DNA of 6,382 bases from Bacillota bacterium (GTDB taxonomy: Bacteria > Bacillota > Clostridia > Christensenellales > Aristaeellaceae), in the NCBI GenBank assembly GCA_023391725.1, contig JAEWAH010000013.1, positions 1 to 6,382 of the forward strand, given 5' to 3'. Positions 1-6,212 of the stretch are shown here, one piece after another (position 1 is the stretch's first letter; each line of letters opens with the position of its first letter). The notes beneath the pieces are model-generated. The model saw only the letters and a program-made list of their open reading frames with translations, was not told the DNA's origin and ran no database searches. The translations under genes and the position numbers were made by a program.

Positions 1-129
1 CCCATACACCTGGTCAGGCAGATGGCGGCGCAGCGGCTCCTCCCGGCTGAGCCGGAAGATTACCGGCGCATCTTCTTTTACAAAAGGCCGCAGCAAAAGG
101 CGCGTGGTTGAACATCGATCCTGCGCCAT
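1..129 (-). CDS. GNAT-family N-acetyltransferase, RimJ/RimL-like (N-terminal 43 codons only)
   Basis: The first 43 residues are visible before the gene leaves the window at its left edge. They include TTRLLLRPFVKEDA, the typical opening strand and turn of RimJ/RimL-type GNAT acetyltransferases, which move an acetyl group from acetyl-CoA to a protein N-terminus or a small amine. The acetyl-CoA binding motif lies outside the window, so substrate and activity cannot be judged. The ATG at 129-127 overlaps the TGA of the preceding gene (TGATG on the minus strand), which suggests translational coupling in the dnaX operon. A GGAGG at 144-140 lies 10 bases before this ATG; an in-frame TTG directly before it (132-130) sits at a better spacing of 7 and would add one residue. 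The family call is fairly firm; the exact start is not. Confidence 0.8.
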   Translation of the reverse strand, partial: MAQDRCSTTRLLLRPFVKEDAPVIFRLSREEPLRRHLPDQVYG

Positions 130-905
130 CAAAAGGAGACCTCCCAGATGTCATAGGGAGATGTGAGCGTATACCCCAGCTTTTGCGCAAGCGTTAGAGA
201 GACGGGATTCGCGGCATCCCAGGAAGGGGTTATCCCCCGCTCCAAGCAGGTGAGTATCAGTTGGGCGCAGCAGGCGGCCGCCAGCCCCTTGCGGCGCATG
301 TCCTCCCTGGTATCCGTCTGGATCTCGAGGCCGTGAGTATACACCACATAGGAGGAAGCTCCGGCTACAATCTCCCCCTCTTTGCACGCCACCACCCCCA
401 GCCCGCGGCGCAGGTAATCAGCCGCGTCATGGAACTGGGAGCAAAAGTCACGGCTCCATTCCTGCGCCATGGCCTTGCAATACAATTCTCTGTCAATAGG
501 ATGCAGGGAAAACTCCGGCGGGATAGCCTTCACCATGGCAGCGAGCCTTGCCTTGTCAAAAGCAGCTTTCGCCTTCACGGCAAAGCGCGTGCTGCGCTCC
601 ATCCGCTTAGGGCTCCAGAAGGAAAGATGCTCTTCCCAGCCAGGTAGTGCGGGCACAATCCACATCTTTCCCGGCATGGCAAGCTTGCCCATCAGCTTTC
701 GCGCCGCAGGGCTTGTAAAATCTCCGCCCGGGGAGGCGAAATCACCGATACACAAAAGCGCCGCCCGAGGCGCAGACGGGTGGTCGCCAAACACCTGCCC
801 CATATGCCCCTGCAAACAGGAGCGCATAAGGCCGTTGGCATTTAAAAAGAAGGGGGCAACGCACTCCCGCTTTTCCGGCGGGATTTCAAATATAGCTTGC
901 AGCAT
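129..905 (-). CDS. GNAT-family N-acetyltransferase (258 aa)
   Basis: A full-length acetyltransferase of the two-part type in which a GNAT domain makes up the C-terminal half. Residues 193-199 (LEIQTDT) form the central strand, followed by the acetyl-CoA pyrophosphate loop RRKGLA at 204-209, then a helix with CCAQLILTCLE and the conserved SWDAAN at 228-233 before LAQKLGY. The N-terminal half (about 1-130) resembles the poorly characterised N-terminal part of such proteins and is likely to help define the substrate, which is unknown. The open frame could begin at base 941, but that start would overlap dnaX by 35 bases. The ATG at 905 is preferred because GAGGA at 915-911 lies five bases upstream and the dnaX stop codon ends one base before it. 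Likely cytoplasmic, and co-transcribed with dnaX and the next GNAT gene. Family assignment is confident; biological role is open. Confidence 0.85.
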   Translation of the reverse strand: MLQAIFEIPPEKRECVAPFFLNANGLMRSCLQGHMGQVFGDHPSAPRAALLCIGDFASPGGDFTSPAARKLMGKLAMPGKMWIVPALPGWEEHLSFWSPKRMERSTRFAVKAKAAFDKARLAAMVKAIPPEFSLHPIDRELYCKAMAQEWSRDFCSQFHDAADYLRRGLGVVACKEGEIVAGASSYVVYTHGLEIQTDTREDMRRKGLAAACCAQLILTCLERGITPSWDAANPVSLTLAQKLGYTLTSPYDIWEVSF

Positions 906-906
906 G

Positions 907-2559
907 TTATTCCTCGTCAATTTGAACCTTGTCCCGGCCAAAGTCGGCGATCAGCCCCTGCACCAGCGCCTGCTCCCGGCGCTCCTGCTCGGGGTTCTCC
1001 TGCCCCTCCATCAGCGCTTCAAAGCGCACAGGGGTCCCCCCCGTCTGGGTGAGCGCCGCGGCGATGGCTGCCTTTCGGGTATCCTGGTTCAAGTACTTGA
1101 TGGCGAAGGGATTGGCCTTGGGCACCATGACCCGGTAGACGTCGCCTTTCAAGCCGCCAAAGGAACAGGCCGCCAGCTGGCTGAACAGGCTGGTGTCGGT
1201 TTTTTTGAGCGTCTGCATCGTCTGCTCCCATACCTTGAGGGGTGTGAGGCCGCCAGGAGCGGCCTTCTTCTCCGCTTCCTGCTCCGGCGCTTTTTCTGCC
1301 TTGAGAATGGGCTGGGCACGAACCTCCGGCTCGGATTTTTTGGGAGCTGCCGCCGATGGAGCGGAGGTTGCGGTAGCGGGCGCCGCCACAAAGCCGTTTT
1401 CCAGCTTCCGTTCCAGCTCCGCTACACGCTCTAAAAGAGCATCCGCCGAATCTTCCGCGGTGGGCAGGCACGCCTTCAAAGAAGCCGCCTCCAATGCGAT
1501 GCGGGGAGAAGATGCCCACTTGATTTCCGATTCCACCCGCATGTAAAGATCCAGCAGCCGCAAAAGCCTGCTTTGAGAAAAGCGGGATGCCTGCTGCACA
1601 TATTGCTTGGCATCCTCCGTGGTAATCTCCAAAAGGGAGGCAAGCTGCTCACCGCAGGCCACGGCCAGCAGCAGCGCCCGCAGGTGGTAGGCCATATCCC
1701 GGGCAAACACTTGCGGTTCCCGGCCATTGCGCATCAGCTCGTCCACCAGGCCCATCACCCGGCCCGTGTCAGAATCGGCCAGAGCGTCGGCAAAACCAAA
1801 CAAAAAGGGCTTGTCCGCCGTGCCCAGCACAGCACGCACCAGCGCTTCTGTTACGCGTCCCCCATCCCCCAGGCACATGTCCAGGATGCTCAAGGCATCC
1901 CGCATGCCGCCTTCCGCCGCCCGGGCGATCATGGCCAGCGCCTCCGGATCAGCCTGGGCCCCGGCACGCTCCACCGCCTGTGAAAGCCGCCCCGCGATCT
2001 GATGGGCGGGGATGCGCCCGAAATCGAAGCGCTGGCAGCGGGACAGCACCGTAGCCGGGAGCTTTTGGGGCTCGGTGGTGGCTAAAATAAATACCACGTG
2101 GGCCGGGGGCTCCTCTAGGGTCTTTAGGAGTGCGTTGAAGGCAGGGCCGGTGAGCATGTGCACTTCATCGATGATGTACACTTTGTATTTCCCCGTTTGA
2201 GGGGGATATTTCACCTTTTCCCGAAGGTCGCGGATCTCCTCCACCCCGTTGTTGCTGGCGGCGTCGATCTCCACCACATCCAGGCTGGTATCATTCTGCA
2301 GGGCCTGGCAGACGGCACAAACGCCGCAGGGATCCCCCTCCACGGGCGAAAGGCAGTTCACCGCCCGAGCCATGATCTTGGCCGCGCTCGTCTTGCCCGT
2401 GCCTCGGCTGCCGCAAAACAGGTAGGCGTGAGCAATGCGCCCGGAGGCCACCTGGTTCCTGAGCGTTTTCACAATAGCCTCCTGGCCCACCATTTGCGAA
2501 AAAGTGGGCGGGCGCCACTGACGGTACAATGCCTGGTATGCCATGCTCGTTTCCCCCAT
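907..2559 (-). CDS. dnaX: DNA polymerase III subunit gamma/tau
   Basis: The AAA+ ATPase of the clamp loader, which places the sliding clamp on DNA and ties it to the replicative polymerase. Seen in 550 residues: the family opening AYQALYRQWRP at 7-17, Walker A GSRGTGKT at 50-57, a four-cysteine zinc module (C69, C78, C81, C84), Walker B with IIDEVH at 129-134, LLKTLEEPP at 144-152, the sensor-1/arginine-finger segment ending in SRC at 173-175, and sensor 2 GGMRDALSILD at 217-227. A helical collar domain follows (about 245-365), then an Ala/Pro/Lys/Glu-rich linker (about 390-435) and a compact C-terminal domain (about 438-515). The start is ambiguous: ATG at 2559 has AAAGGA nine bases upstream, while ATG at 2544 (545 aa, MAYQALYR) matches where the family normally begins and has a weaker GGGGGA. 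First gene of a leftward operon with its own promoter; ybaB and recR do not follow it directly. Confidence 0.97.
   Translation of the reverse strand: MGETSMAYQALYRQWRPPTFSQMVGQEAIVKTLRNQVASGRIAHAYLFCGSRGTGKTSAAKIMARAVNCLSPVEGDPCGVCAVCQALQNDTSLDVVEIDAASNNGVEEIRDLREKVKYPPQTGKYKVYIIDEVHMLTGPAFNALLKTLEEPPAHVVFILATTEPQKLPATVLSRCQRFDFGRIPAHQIAGRLSQAVERAGAQADPEALAMIARAAEGGMRDALSILDMCLGDGGRVTEALVRAVLGTADKPFLFGFADALADSDTGRVMGLVDELMRNGREPQVFARDMAYHLRALLLAVACGEQLASLLEITTEDAKQYVQQASRFSQSRLLRLLDLYMRVESEIKWASSPRIALEAASLKACLPTAEDSADALLERVAELERKLENGFVAAPATATSAPSAAAPKKSEPEVRAQPILKAEKAPEQEAEKKAAPGGLTPLKVWEQTMQTLKKTDTSLFSQLAACSFGGLKGDVYRVMVPKANPFAIKYLNQDTRKAAIAAALTQTGGTPVRFEALMEGQENPEQERREQALVQGLIADFGRDKVQIDEE
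911..915 (-). promoter_or_regulatory. Ribosome binding site for the 258-aa GNAT gene
   Basis: GAGGA on the minus strand, within the last codons of dnaX, five bases before the ATG at 905. It decides the start in favour of 905 over the longer open frame beginning at 941. Confidence 0.65.
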
Positions 2560-2578
2560 CGGTTGAAATCCTTTCCTT

Positions 2579-2607
2579 ATTATCCCCTATTTTTGAATGT
2601 GTTTCAA
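2579..2607 (-). promoter_or_regulatory. Sigma-A type promoter of dnaX
   Basis: On the minus strand, TTGAAA (2607-2602) is followed by a 17-base spacer and GATAAT (2584-2579), five of six matches to the -10 consensus. Transcription would begin near 2574-2572, only about 13-15 bases before the first ATG and about 28-30 before the second. A TTGAA/TTCAA inverted repeat with a five-base centre (2593-2607) overlaps the -35 box. The promoter is predicted from sequence only. Confidence 0.7.
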
Positions 2608-2696
2608 GGGGAACAGCCAACAAACTGTGTGTGCATGGTATTTGAGAAACAAACCTCTCGCTTTTCAAACACACTCCCATGGGGTATCAGTATTCT

Positions 2697-2719
2697 TACC
2701 CTCCCTTGAAAGGGAGGTA
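2697..2719. repeat. Inverted repeat (hairpin), unassigned
   Basis: CCTCCCT and AGGGAGG are separated by TGAA, giving a perfect seven-pair stem. It extends to nine pairs (TACCTCCCT against AGGGAGGTA) if one C is bulged. No run of T follows on either strand, so it is not a normal rho-independent terminator. It lies between two divergent transcription units and could be a protein binding site or an RNA structure in a long deacetylase leader. Confidence 0.5.
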
Positions 2720-2737
2720 GAGGAAGCGCATTTGGTT

Positions 2738-2751
2738 ATATTTTCAAATAT
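2738..2751. repeat. AT-rich inverted repeat
   Basis: ATATTT and AAATAT flank a TC centre. Such short AT-rich dyads can be operators, but in an AT-rich spacer they also arise by chance. It lies upstream of the deacetylase gene, where no good promoter could be recognised. Confidence 0.25.
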
Positions 2752-2877
2752 TATGACGAATGCAAAACTTCTCTCATCCTGCCCTGATCCCCTTTGTCTG
2801 TTCGTTGTATTGGCAGGCGCGTGAAGGCATACCACCAGCCTTGGATGCATAGGCATAGGCAAAGGATGGTGGCATGC

Positions 2878-3795
2878 ATGAGCAACAAACCCATGCGTTT
2901 GAAACCCAAGGGATTACTTTCCGGCGCGTCAGAGATCAAGAAGGAAGCGGCGCGTCCCGGTTTTTTGCAAAGGATGGCTGCCGCGGCGCACCGATGGCTC
3001 CGTGGGGTCGAGAAAGCCGTCCGCGGCCCGGCTGCGGGACAATTGGTGCTGTGCCTTTTGCTTGCCGGCATCTCGGTCCTATATACCAGCGGCCTGCAGG
3101 ATGAGGCGGTTACGGTCCTTGCCCACAAGCGGCAATTGCCCGTATACAGCGTGGCGCGGAACGACAATGTCATCGCAATCAGCTTTGACGCAGCCTGGGG
3201 CAGTACACAAACCCCGGAGCTGCTGAATATCCTGGACGAATACAACGTGAAGACCACTTTCTTCCTGGTGGGCTTCTGGGTGGATAAGTATCCGGACATG
3301 GTCAAGGAAATTGTGGCCCGGGGCCATGAGATCGGCAACCATTCCCAGACCCATCCCCATATGAGCCAGCTTACCGAGGCAAAAATCAAGGAAGAACTGG
3401 GCATAATGAGCGGTAAGGTGGAGACAATAACGGGTGTGCGCCCCACATTGTTCCGCCCGCCCTATGGGGATTACAGCGACAGGGTAGTCCTGACAACCCG
3501 GGCCGAGGGGTACGAGGTGGTTCAATGGAGCGTGGATTCCTTGGACTGGAAAAACCTCGGGGCGGATAACATTGTGAAGCAGTGTACCCAGAATATCAAA
3601 AGCGGCGACATCGTCCTGTTCCACAACGATGCCGAGTATATCCTGAAGGCGCTGCCCACGGTGCTGGAATATTATCAGAGCAAGGGCTTCCAAATCGTCC
3701 CTGTATCCCAGATCCTTCTAAAAGGCCCCACAACAATAGACGTGCAGGGAAAACAGCACCCACTTGCTTCCCCCACCCCTGCACCCACGAGGTGA
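2878..3795 (+). CDS. Membrane-anchored polysaccharide deacetylase, PdaB-like (305 aa)
   Basis: A carbohydrate esterase family 4 (NodB-homology) protein, expected to remove acetyl groups from cell-wall amino sugars outside the membrane. Residues 1-52 are basic and cytoplasmic in character, about 54-71 form one membrane anchor, and the catalytic domain spans about 97-282. Motifs: ISFDAAWG at 101-108, NHSQTHP at 154-160 with metal-ligand histidines H155 and H159, RPPYGDY at 193-199, DSLDW at 220-224 and IVLFHN at 245-250. A short Pro-rich tail ends the protein. The second aspartate of the classic TFDD motif is Ala105, as in the FDxxWG subgroup to which sporulation protein PdaB belongs, so a role in sporulation or peptidoglycan is possible but unproven. 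ATG 2878 (GGTGG five bases upstream) is chosen; ATG 2866 is also possible. The in-frame extension back to TTG 2794 is unlike the family. Confidence 0.88.
   Translation: MSNKPMRLKPKGLLSGASEIKKEAARPGFLQRMAAAAHRWLRGVEKAVRGPAAGQLVLCLLLAGISVLYTSGLQDEAVTVLAHKRQLPVYSVARNDNVIAISFDAAWGSTQTPELLNILDEYNVKTTFFLVGFWVDKYPDMVKEIVARGHEIGNHSQTHPHMSQLTEAKIKEELGIMSGKVETITGVRPTLFRPPYGDYSDRVVLTTRAEGYEVVQWSVDSLDWKNLGADNIVKQCTQNIKSGDIVLFHNDAEYILKALPTVLEYYQSKGFQIVPVSQILLKGPTTIDVQGKQHPLASPTPAPTR
3789..3795 (+). promoter_or_regulatory. Ribosome binding site containing the deacetylase stop codon
   Basis: GAGGTGA lies six bases before the ATG at 3802. Its last three bases are the TGA stop of the deacetylase gene, so ribosomes ending there stand on the start site of the next gene. 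This supports co-transcription and coupled translation. Confidence 0.75.
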
Positions 3796-3801
3796 ATTGC
3801 A

Positions 3802-4482
3802 ATGGAAGAAACAGGCAACCTGCTGCGTTTGAGCGGTACCCTGGAGAGCCCGCCCGTCTATGGCCATGAGGTATTTTCTGAACAATTCTTTTATGCCTCC
3901 ATTTCCGTCCCGCGCCTGTCCGGTGCGGAGGATGTGCTGCCCATCACCATCAGTGAGCGGCTGATGGAGAACATTGATATGGGGCCCGGATCGCCCCTAT
4001 CCATGGAAGGGCAGCTGCGCAGCTACAACAAAGTGGTGGAAGGCGCCGGAAGGCTGCTCATCACCGGCTTTGTCCAAAGGCTGCTTCTGCCGGAGGAGGT
4101 CCAAAACCCCAACCAGGTGCAGCTGTACGGCGCTTTGTGCAAGGCGCCCTCCTACCGGACCACGCCCTTTGGCCGGGAGATCTGCGACCTGATGCTGGCG
4201 GTGAACCGGGCCTACGGGAAAAGCGATTACATCCCCTGTATCACCTGGGGGCGGACAGCGCGTTTTGCCAGCCACCTGCAGGTGGGGGACCATGTTCAGA
4301 TCCAGGGCCGGTTCCAGAGCCGCGCCTATCAAAAGCAGCTGACGGACGGCACGATTCTCAACAAGACCGCCTATGAAGTCTCCGTAGGCCGTCTGACGCT
4401 GATCAAGCCTGGGCGGCAGGATGAGGAAGAAATGCCGTTGCCAGATGGGATCGCCTTCCAAGCCTCGCAAGAACTGTTGTAA
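3802..4482 (+). CDS. Tandem OB-fold, single-stranded-DNA-binding-like protein (226 aa)
   Basis: Two OB-fold-like domains can be read. The second, about residues 104-202, is clearly SSB-like: LYGALCKAPSYRTTPFGREIC, then LAVNRAYGKSDYIPCITWG at 132-150, VGDHVQIQGRFQSRAY at 161-176 and a closing strand near 190-201. The first, about 5-95, has the same layout in weaker form (LSGTLESPPVYG, FYASISVPR, GSPLSMEGQLRSYN), which suggests internal duplication. It probably binds single-stranded DNA in the cytoplasm, but is not the canonical replicative SSB: the flexible linker and DDDIPF-like tip are absent, and the tail is short and acidic (DEEEMPLPDGIAF). It is the second gene of a unit with the deacetylase, six bases downstream, and is followed by a terminator. 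The fold call is confident; the cellular role (repair, competence, replication accessory) is unknown. Confidence 0.8.
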   Translation: MEETGNLLRLSGTLESPPVYGHEVFSEQFFYASISVPRLSGAEDVLPITISERLMENIDMGPGSPLSMEGQLRSYNKVVEGAGRLLITGFVQRLLLPEEVQNPNQVQLYGALCKAPSYRTTPFGREICDLMLAVNRAYGKSDYIPCITWGRTARFASHLQVGDHVQIQGRFQSRAYQKQLTDGTILNKTAYEVSVGRLTLIKPGRQDEEEMPLPDGIAFQASQELL

Positions 4483-4505
4483 GGTTCCCCAATACCAGAT
4501 ATGAC

Positions 4506-4535
4506 ATGCCGTCCCGCCAGCCGGGGCGGCATTTT
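4506..4535 (+). terminator. Rho-independent terminator
   Basis: An 11-pair stem (4506-4516 with 4522-4532, one G-T wobble) closes a CCAGC loop and runs into TTTT. It lies 24 bases after the stop codon of the SSB-like gene and separates that unit from the MATE gene. The T-tract is short but the stem is very GC-rich. Confidence 0.85.
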
Positions 4536-4596
4536 GTAGCTTTCCCTCATATCTTTCGAACATTTTCCTCAAAAAAGACAATTTTATTCAATCCGT

Positions 4597-4625
4597 TTGT
4601 ATTCCAGTGCCTATCATGATAGAAT
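4597..4625 (+). promoter_or_regulatory. Sigma-A type promoter of the MATE gene
   Basis: TTGTAT (4597-4602), a 17-base spacer and TAGAAT (4620-4625, five of six consensus matches). Transcription should start near 4632, about 30 bases before the ATG at 4662. It follows a terminator, consistent with an independent transcript. Confidence 0.65.
4611..4622. promoter_or_regulatory. Perfect 12-bp palindrome in the MATE promoter, candidate operator
   Basis: CTATCATGATAG reads the same on both strands and covers the 3' part of the spacer and the first half of the -10 box. A protein bound here would block RNA polymerase, so it is a good candidate for a repressor site. The regulator is unknown and no regulator gene is adjacent in the window. 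Confidence 0.45.
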
Positions 4626-4661
4626 GACATGTAGTTTAATCGAAAGGTTGTTCCAGGACTC

Positions 4662-6077
4662 ATGCAGAATATTTTACGCCGCTTCTTTTCCGTGGAGCAT
4701 CTGCTCAAAGGAAAGCCTGTTTACGGTGAGCTTCCTTCTACCCGGACGATGTACTCCAACCTCCTTAAGATCGCTTATCCCTCCGTCATGGAAATGGTGC
4801 TTATGTCCCTGGTGGGCATGATGGATACGCTGATGGTAAGCGTCCTGGGAGAAGAGGCCATTGCCGCCATCGGTCTGACAGGCCAGCCGAGGATGTTGAT
4901 GCTTTCCATCTTCTTTGCGCTGAACATCGGCGTCACCGCCATCGTGGCGCGCAGAAAGGGCGAGGAGCGGCGGGAGGAAGCCAACCATACCTTGCGAAAC
5001 GCCATTGTATTGATCACCGGCCTTTCCGTGGTGATCATGGGGGTCGCCATTTTGGCTTCCCGCCCGCTGATGGCACTGGCAGGGGCGCAGGCGGACACCA
5101 TCGATGACGCGGATACGTACTTTCGCATTCTGGCCCTGGGCATCCCTATCAACGCGCTGACCATGTGCATCAGCGCGGCGCAGCGGGGCATCGGCAATAC
5201 CCGGATCACGCTGTACGTGAACGTTGTATCCAACGCGGTAAACATAGTGCTGAACTACCTGCTCATCGGGGGCAACTTCGGGTTCCCGCGCCTGGGCGTA
5301 GCCGGGGCCGCCATCGCCAGCGTGATTGGCTTTGGGGTAGGCTTTGTTCTTTGCATATATGCCGTCACATCAAAAAAATCCGCTCACGGCTTCCTGCACA
5401 TCAAACTGCATGATAACTGGCAGCTGAAAAAAGAGATCATCGCGCCCGTCGCCAAGGTTGGCAGCAACGCCGTATTCGAGCAGGCCGCCCTGCGCATTGG
5501 CTTTTTCCTGTATGCCCGCATTGTGGCTGACCTGGGTACCCAGGCTTTCGCGGCCCATCAAATTTGCATGCAGTTTTTGAACATTACCTTCAACTTCGGG
5601 GATGGCCTGGGCGTGGCGGGCACTTCCCTGGTGGGGCAGATGCTGGGGCAGAAGCGTCCCGACCTGAGTATGGTCTATGGAAAAGCAGCCCAGCGCATCG
5701 CCCTGGCCGTATCGCTAACGCTGCTGTCCTTTATCATCGGCCTACGCTACCCATTGGTGCAAATGTTTACAGATGACCAGCAGGTCATCTCCCTGGGCGT
5801 GGGCGTAATGATCATGGTCGCAGTATTCCAGCCCTTCCAGACCTCGTCCGTGGTGATCTCCGGGTGCCTTCGGGGAGCCGGGGATACCCGTTTTGTGGCC
5901 AAGGTCATGATGATCTGCGTCACCTTGATCCGCCCGGCGGTCAGCGCGCTGGCGATCTATGTTTTCCATCTGGGGCTGCTTGGCGCCTGGACCGCCAGCT
6001 TGCTGGACATGGGCATCCGCTTGGCCTCGGTGTACATCCGTTTCTCCGGCAGCAAGTGGGCTGCCATCAAGCTTTAG
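4662..6077 (+). CDS. MATE-family multidrug/metabolite efflux transporter (471 aa)
   Basis: An integral membrane antiporter expected to export drugs or metabolites in exchange for sodium ions or protons. The length fits the family and hydrophobic segments are consistent with 12 membrane helices in two related halves. The halves show matching motifs: QRGIGNTR at 174-181 and LRGAGDTR at 403-410. Other family features are PSVMEMVLMSLVGMMDTLMV at 40-59 in helix 1, GLTGQP at 71-76, LNYLLIGGNFGFPRLGVAGA near 197-216, and a basic loop between halves (about 237-258). A hydrophilic N-terminal stretch (LLKGKPVYGELPS) precedes helix 1, as in many clostridial members. ATG 4662 is used: an in-frame TAG lies upstream and an AGGA stands only three bases before the start, so the ribosome binding site is weak. 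Substrate cannot be inferred. It has its own promoter and no clear terminator before rpsT. Confidence 0.93.
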   Translation: MQNILRRFFSVEHLLKGKPVYGELPSTRTMYSNLLKIAYPSVMEMVLMSLVGMMDTLMVSVLGEEAIAAIGLTGQPRMLMLSIFFALNIGVTAIVARRKGEERREEANHTLRNAIVLITGLSVVIMGVAILASRPLMALAGAQADTIDDADTYFRILALGIPINALTMCISAAQRGIGNTRITLYVNVVSNAVNIVLNYLLIGGNFGFPRLGVAGAAIASVIGFGVGFVLCIYAVTSKKSAHGFLHIKLHDNWQLKKEIIAPVAKVGSNAVFEQAALRIGFFLYARIVADLGTQAFAAHQICMQFLNITFNFGDGLGVAGTSLVGQMLGQKRPDLSMVYGKAAQRIALAVSLTLLSFIIGLRYPLVQMFTDDQQVISLGVGVMIMVAVFQPFQTSSVVISGCLRGAGDTRFVAKVMMICVTLIRPAVSALAIYVFHLGLLGAWTASLLDMGIRLASVYIRFSGSKWAAIKL

Positions 6078-6142
6078 GCACGTGCGGTTTCAGAAAAACA
6101 TGCAGCCAGGCAAAAACCCGTCTTCTGTTTCAAAAAAAGTGC

Positions 6143-6171
6143 TTGCGCTGGATATTAAGGCATGATATAAT
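6143..6171 (+). promoter_or_regulatory. Extended -10 promoter of rpsT
   Basis: TATAAT (6166-6171), a perfect -10 box preceded by TGA (extended -10), with TTGCGC (6143-6148) 17 bases upstream. The -35 matches only TTG, which the extended -10 could offset. The start would be near 6178, giving a leader of about 35 bases. Confidence 0.75.
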
Positions 6172-6196
6172 CATTTTTGCTGACTTACGCTGATCC

Positions 6197-6206
6197 AAGG
6201 AGGTGA
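6197..6206 (+). promoter_or_regulatory. Strong ribosome binding site of rpsT
   Basis: AAGGAGGTGA, nearly the full anti-16S complement, six bases before the TTG at 6213. It fixes the non-ATG start of rpsT. Confidence 0.85.
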
Positions 6207-6212
6207 ACGAAA

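Larger units (their letters stand above)
2560..2877. other. Divergent intergenic region between dnaX and the deacetylase gene
   Basis: About 318 bases, more AT-rich than the genes on either side. It holds the dnaX promoter at the left, a stable hairpin at 2697-2719 and an AT-rich inverted repeat at 2738-2751. An open frame from a TTG at 2794 runs into the deacetylase, but its upstream part looks non-coding. No convincing sigma-A promoter for the rightward genes was found, and no tRNA or SRP RNA signature is present. The right end has short repeated units (GCATAGGCATAGGC). Confidence 0.6.

Noticed and set aside
1336..1341. A6 run in dnaX (CCC AAA AAA TCC) as a programmed -1 frameshift like that of E. 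coli dnaX
   Set aside because: It does not fit the X XXY YYZ slippery heptamer in the reading frame, and the -1 frame stays open for over 100 codons instead of stopping at once.
469..1434. Plus-strand open frame of 321 codons opposite the GNAT gene and the end of dnaX
   Set aside because: Composition is a mirror of the real minus-strand genes, no domain or good ribosome binding site, and both antisense genes have clear motifs.
2158..2709. Plus-strand open frame of 183 codons over the dnaX start and spacer
   Set aside because: Antisense to conserved DnaX sequence, crosses the dnaX promoter and shows no family features.
2560..2790. SRP RNA gene upstream of dnaX, a common firmicute arrangement
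   Set aside because: A GGAAGCGCA is present on the plus strand near 2722, but the conserved GTCAGG and surrounding stem of the SRP RNA apical loop are missing on both strands.
2797..2840. Sigma-E like promoter before the deacetylase (TTGTATT and CATACCA)
   Set aside because: The spacing is 16 bases, longer than usual, and both boxes have mismatches, so it is not better than chance.
2794..2877. TTG start extending the deacetylase by 28 residues
   Set aside because: No ribosome binding site at the TTG, and the extension has repeated, spacer-like sequence (HQPWMHRHRQRM) unlike the family.
6078..6142. Terminator after the MATE gene
   Set aside because: Only a short GCACGTGC dyad and weak CAGAA/TTCTG pairing are present; no stem with a following T-tract.
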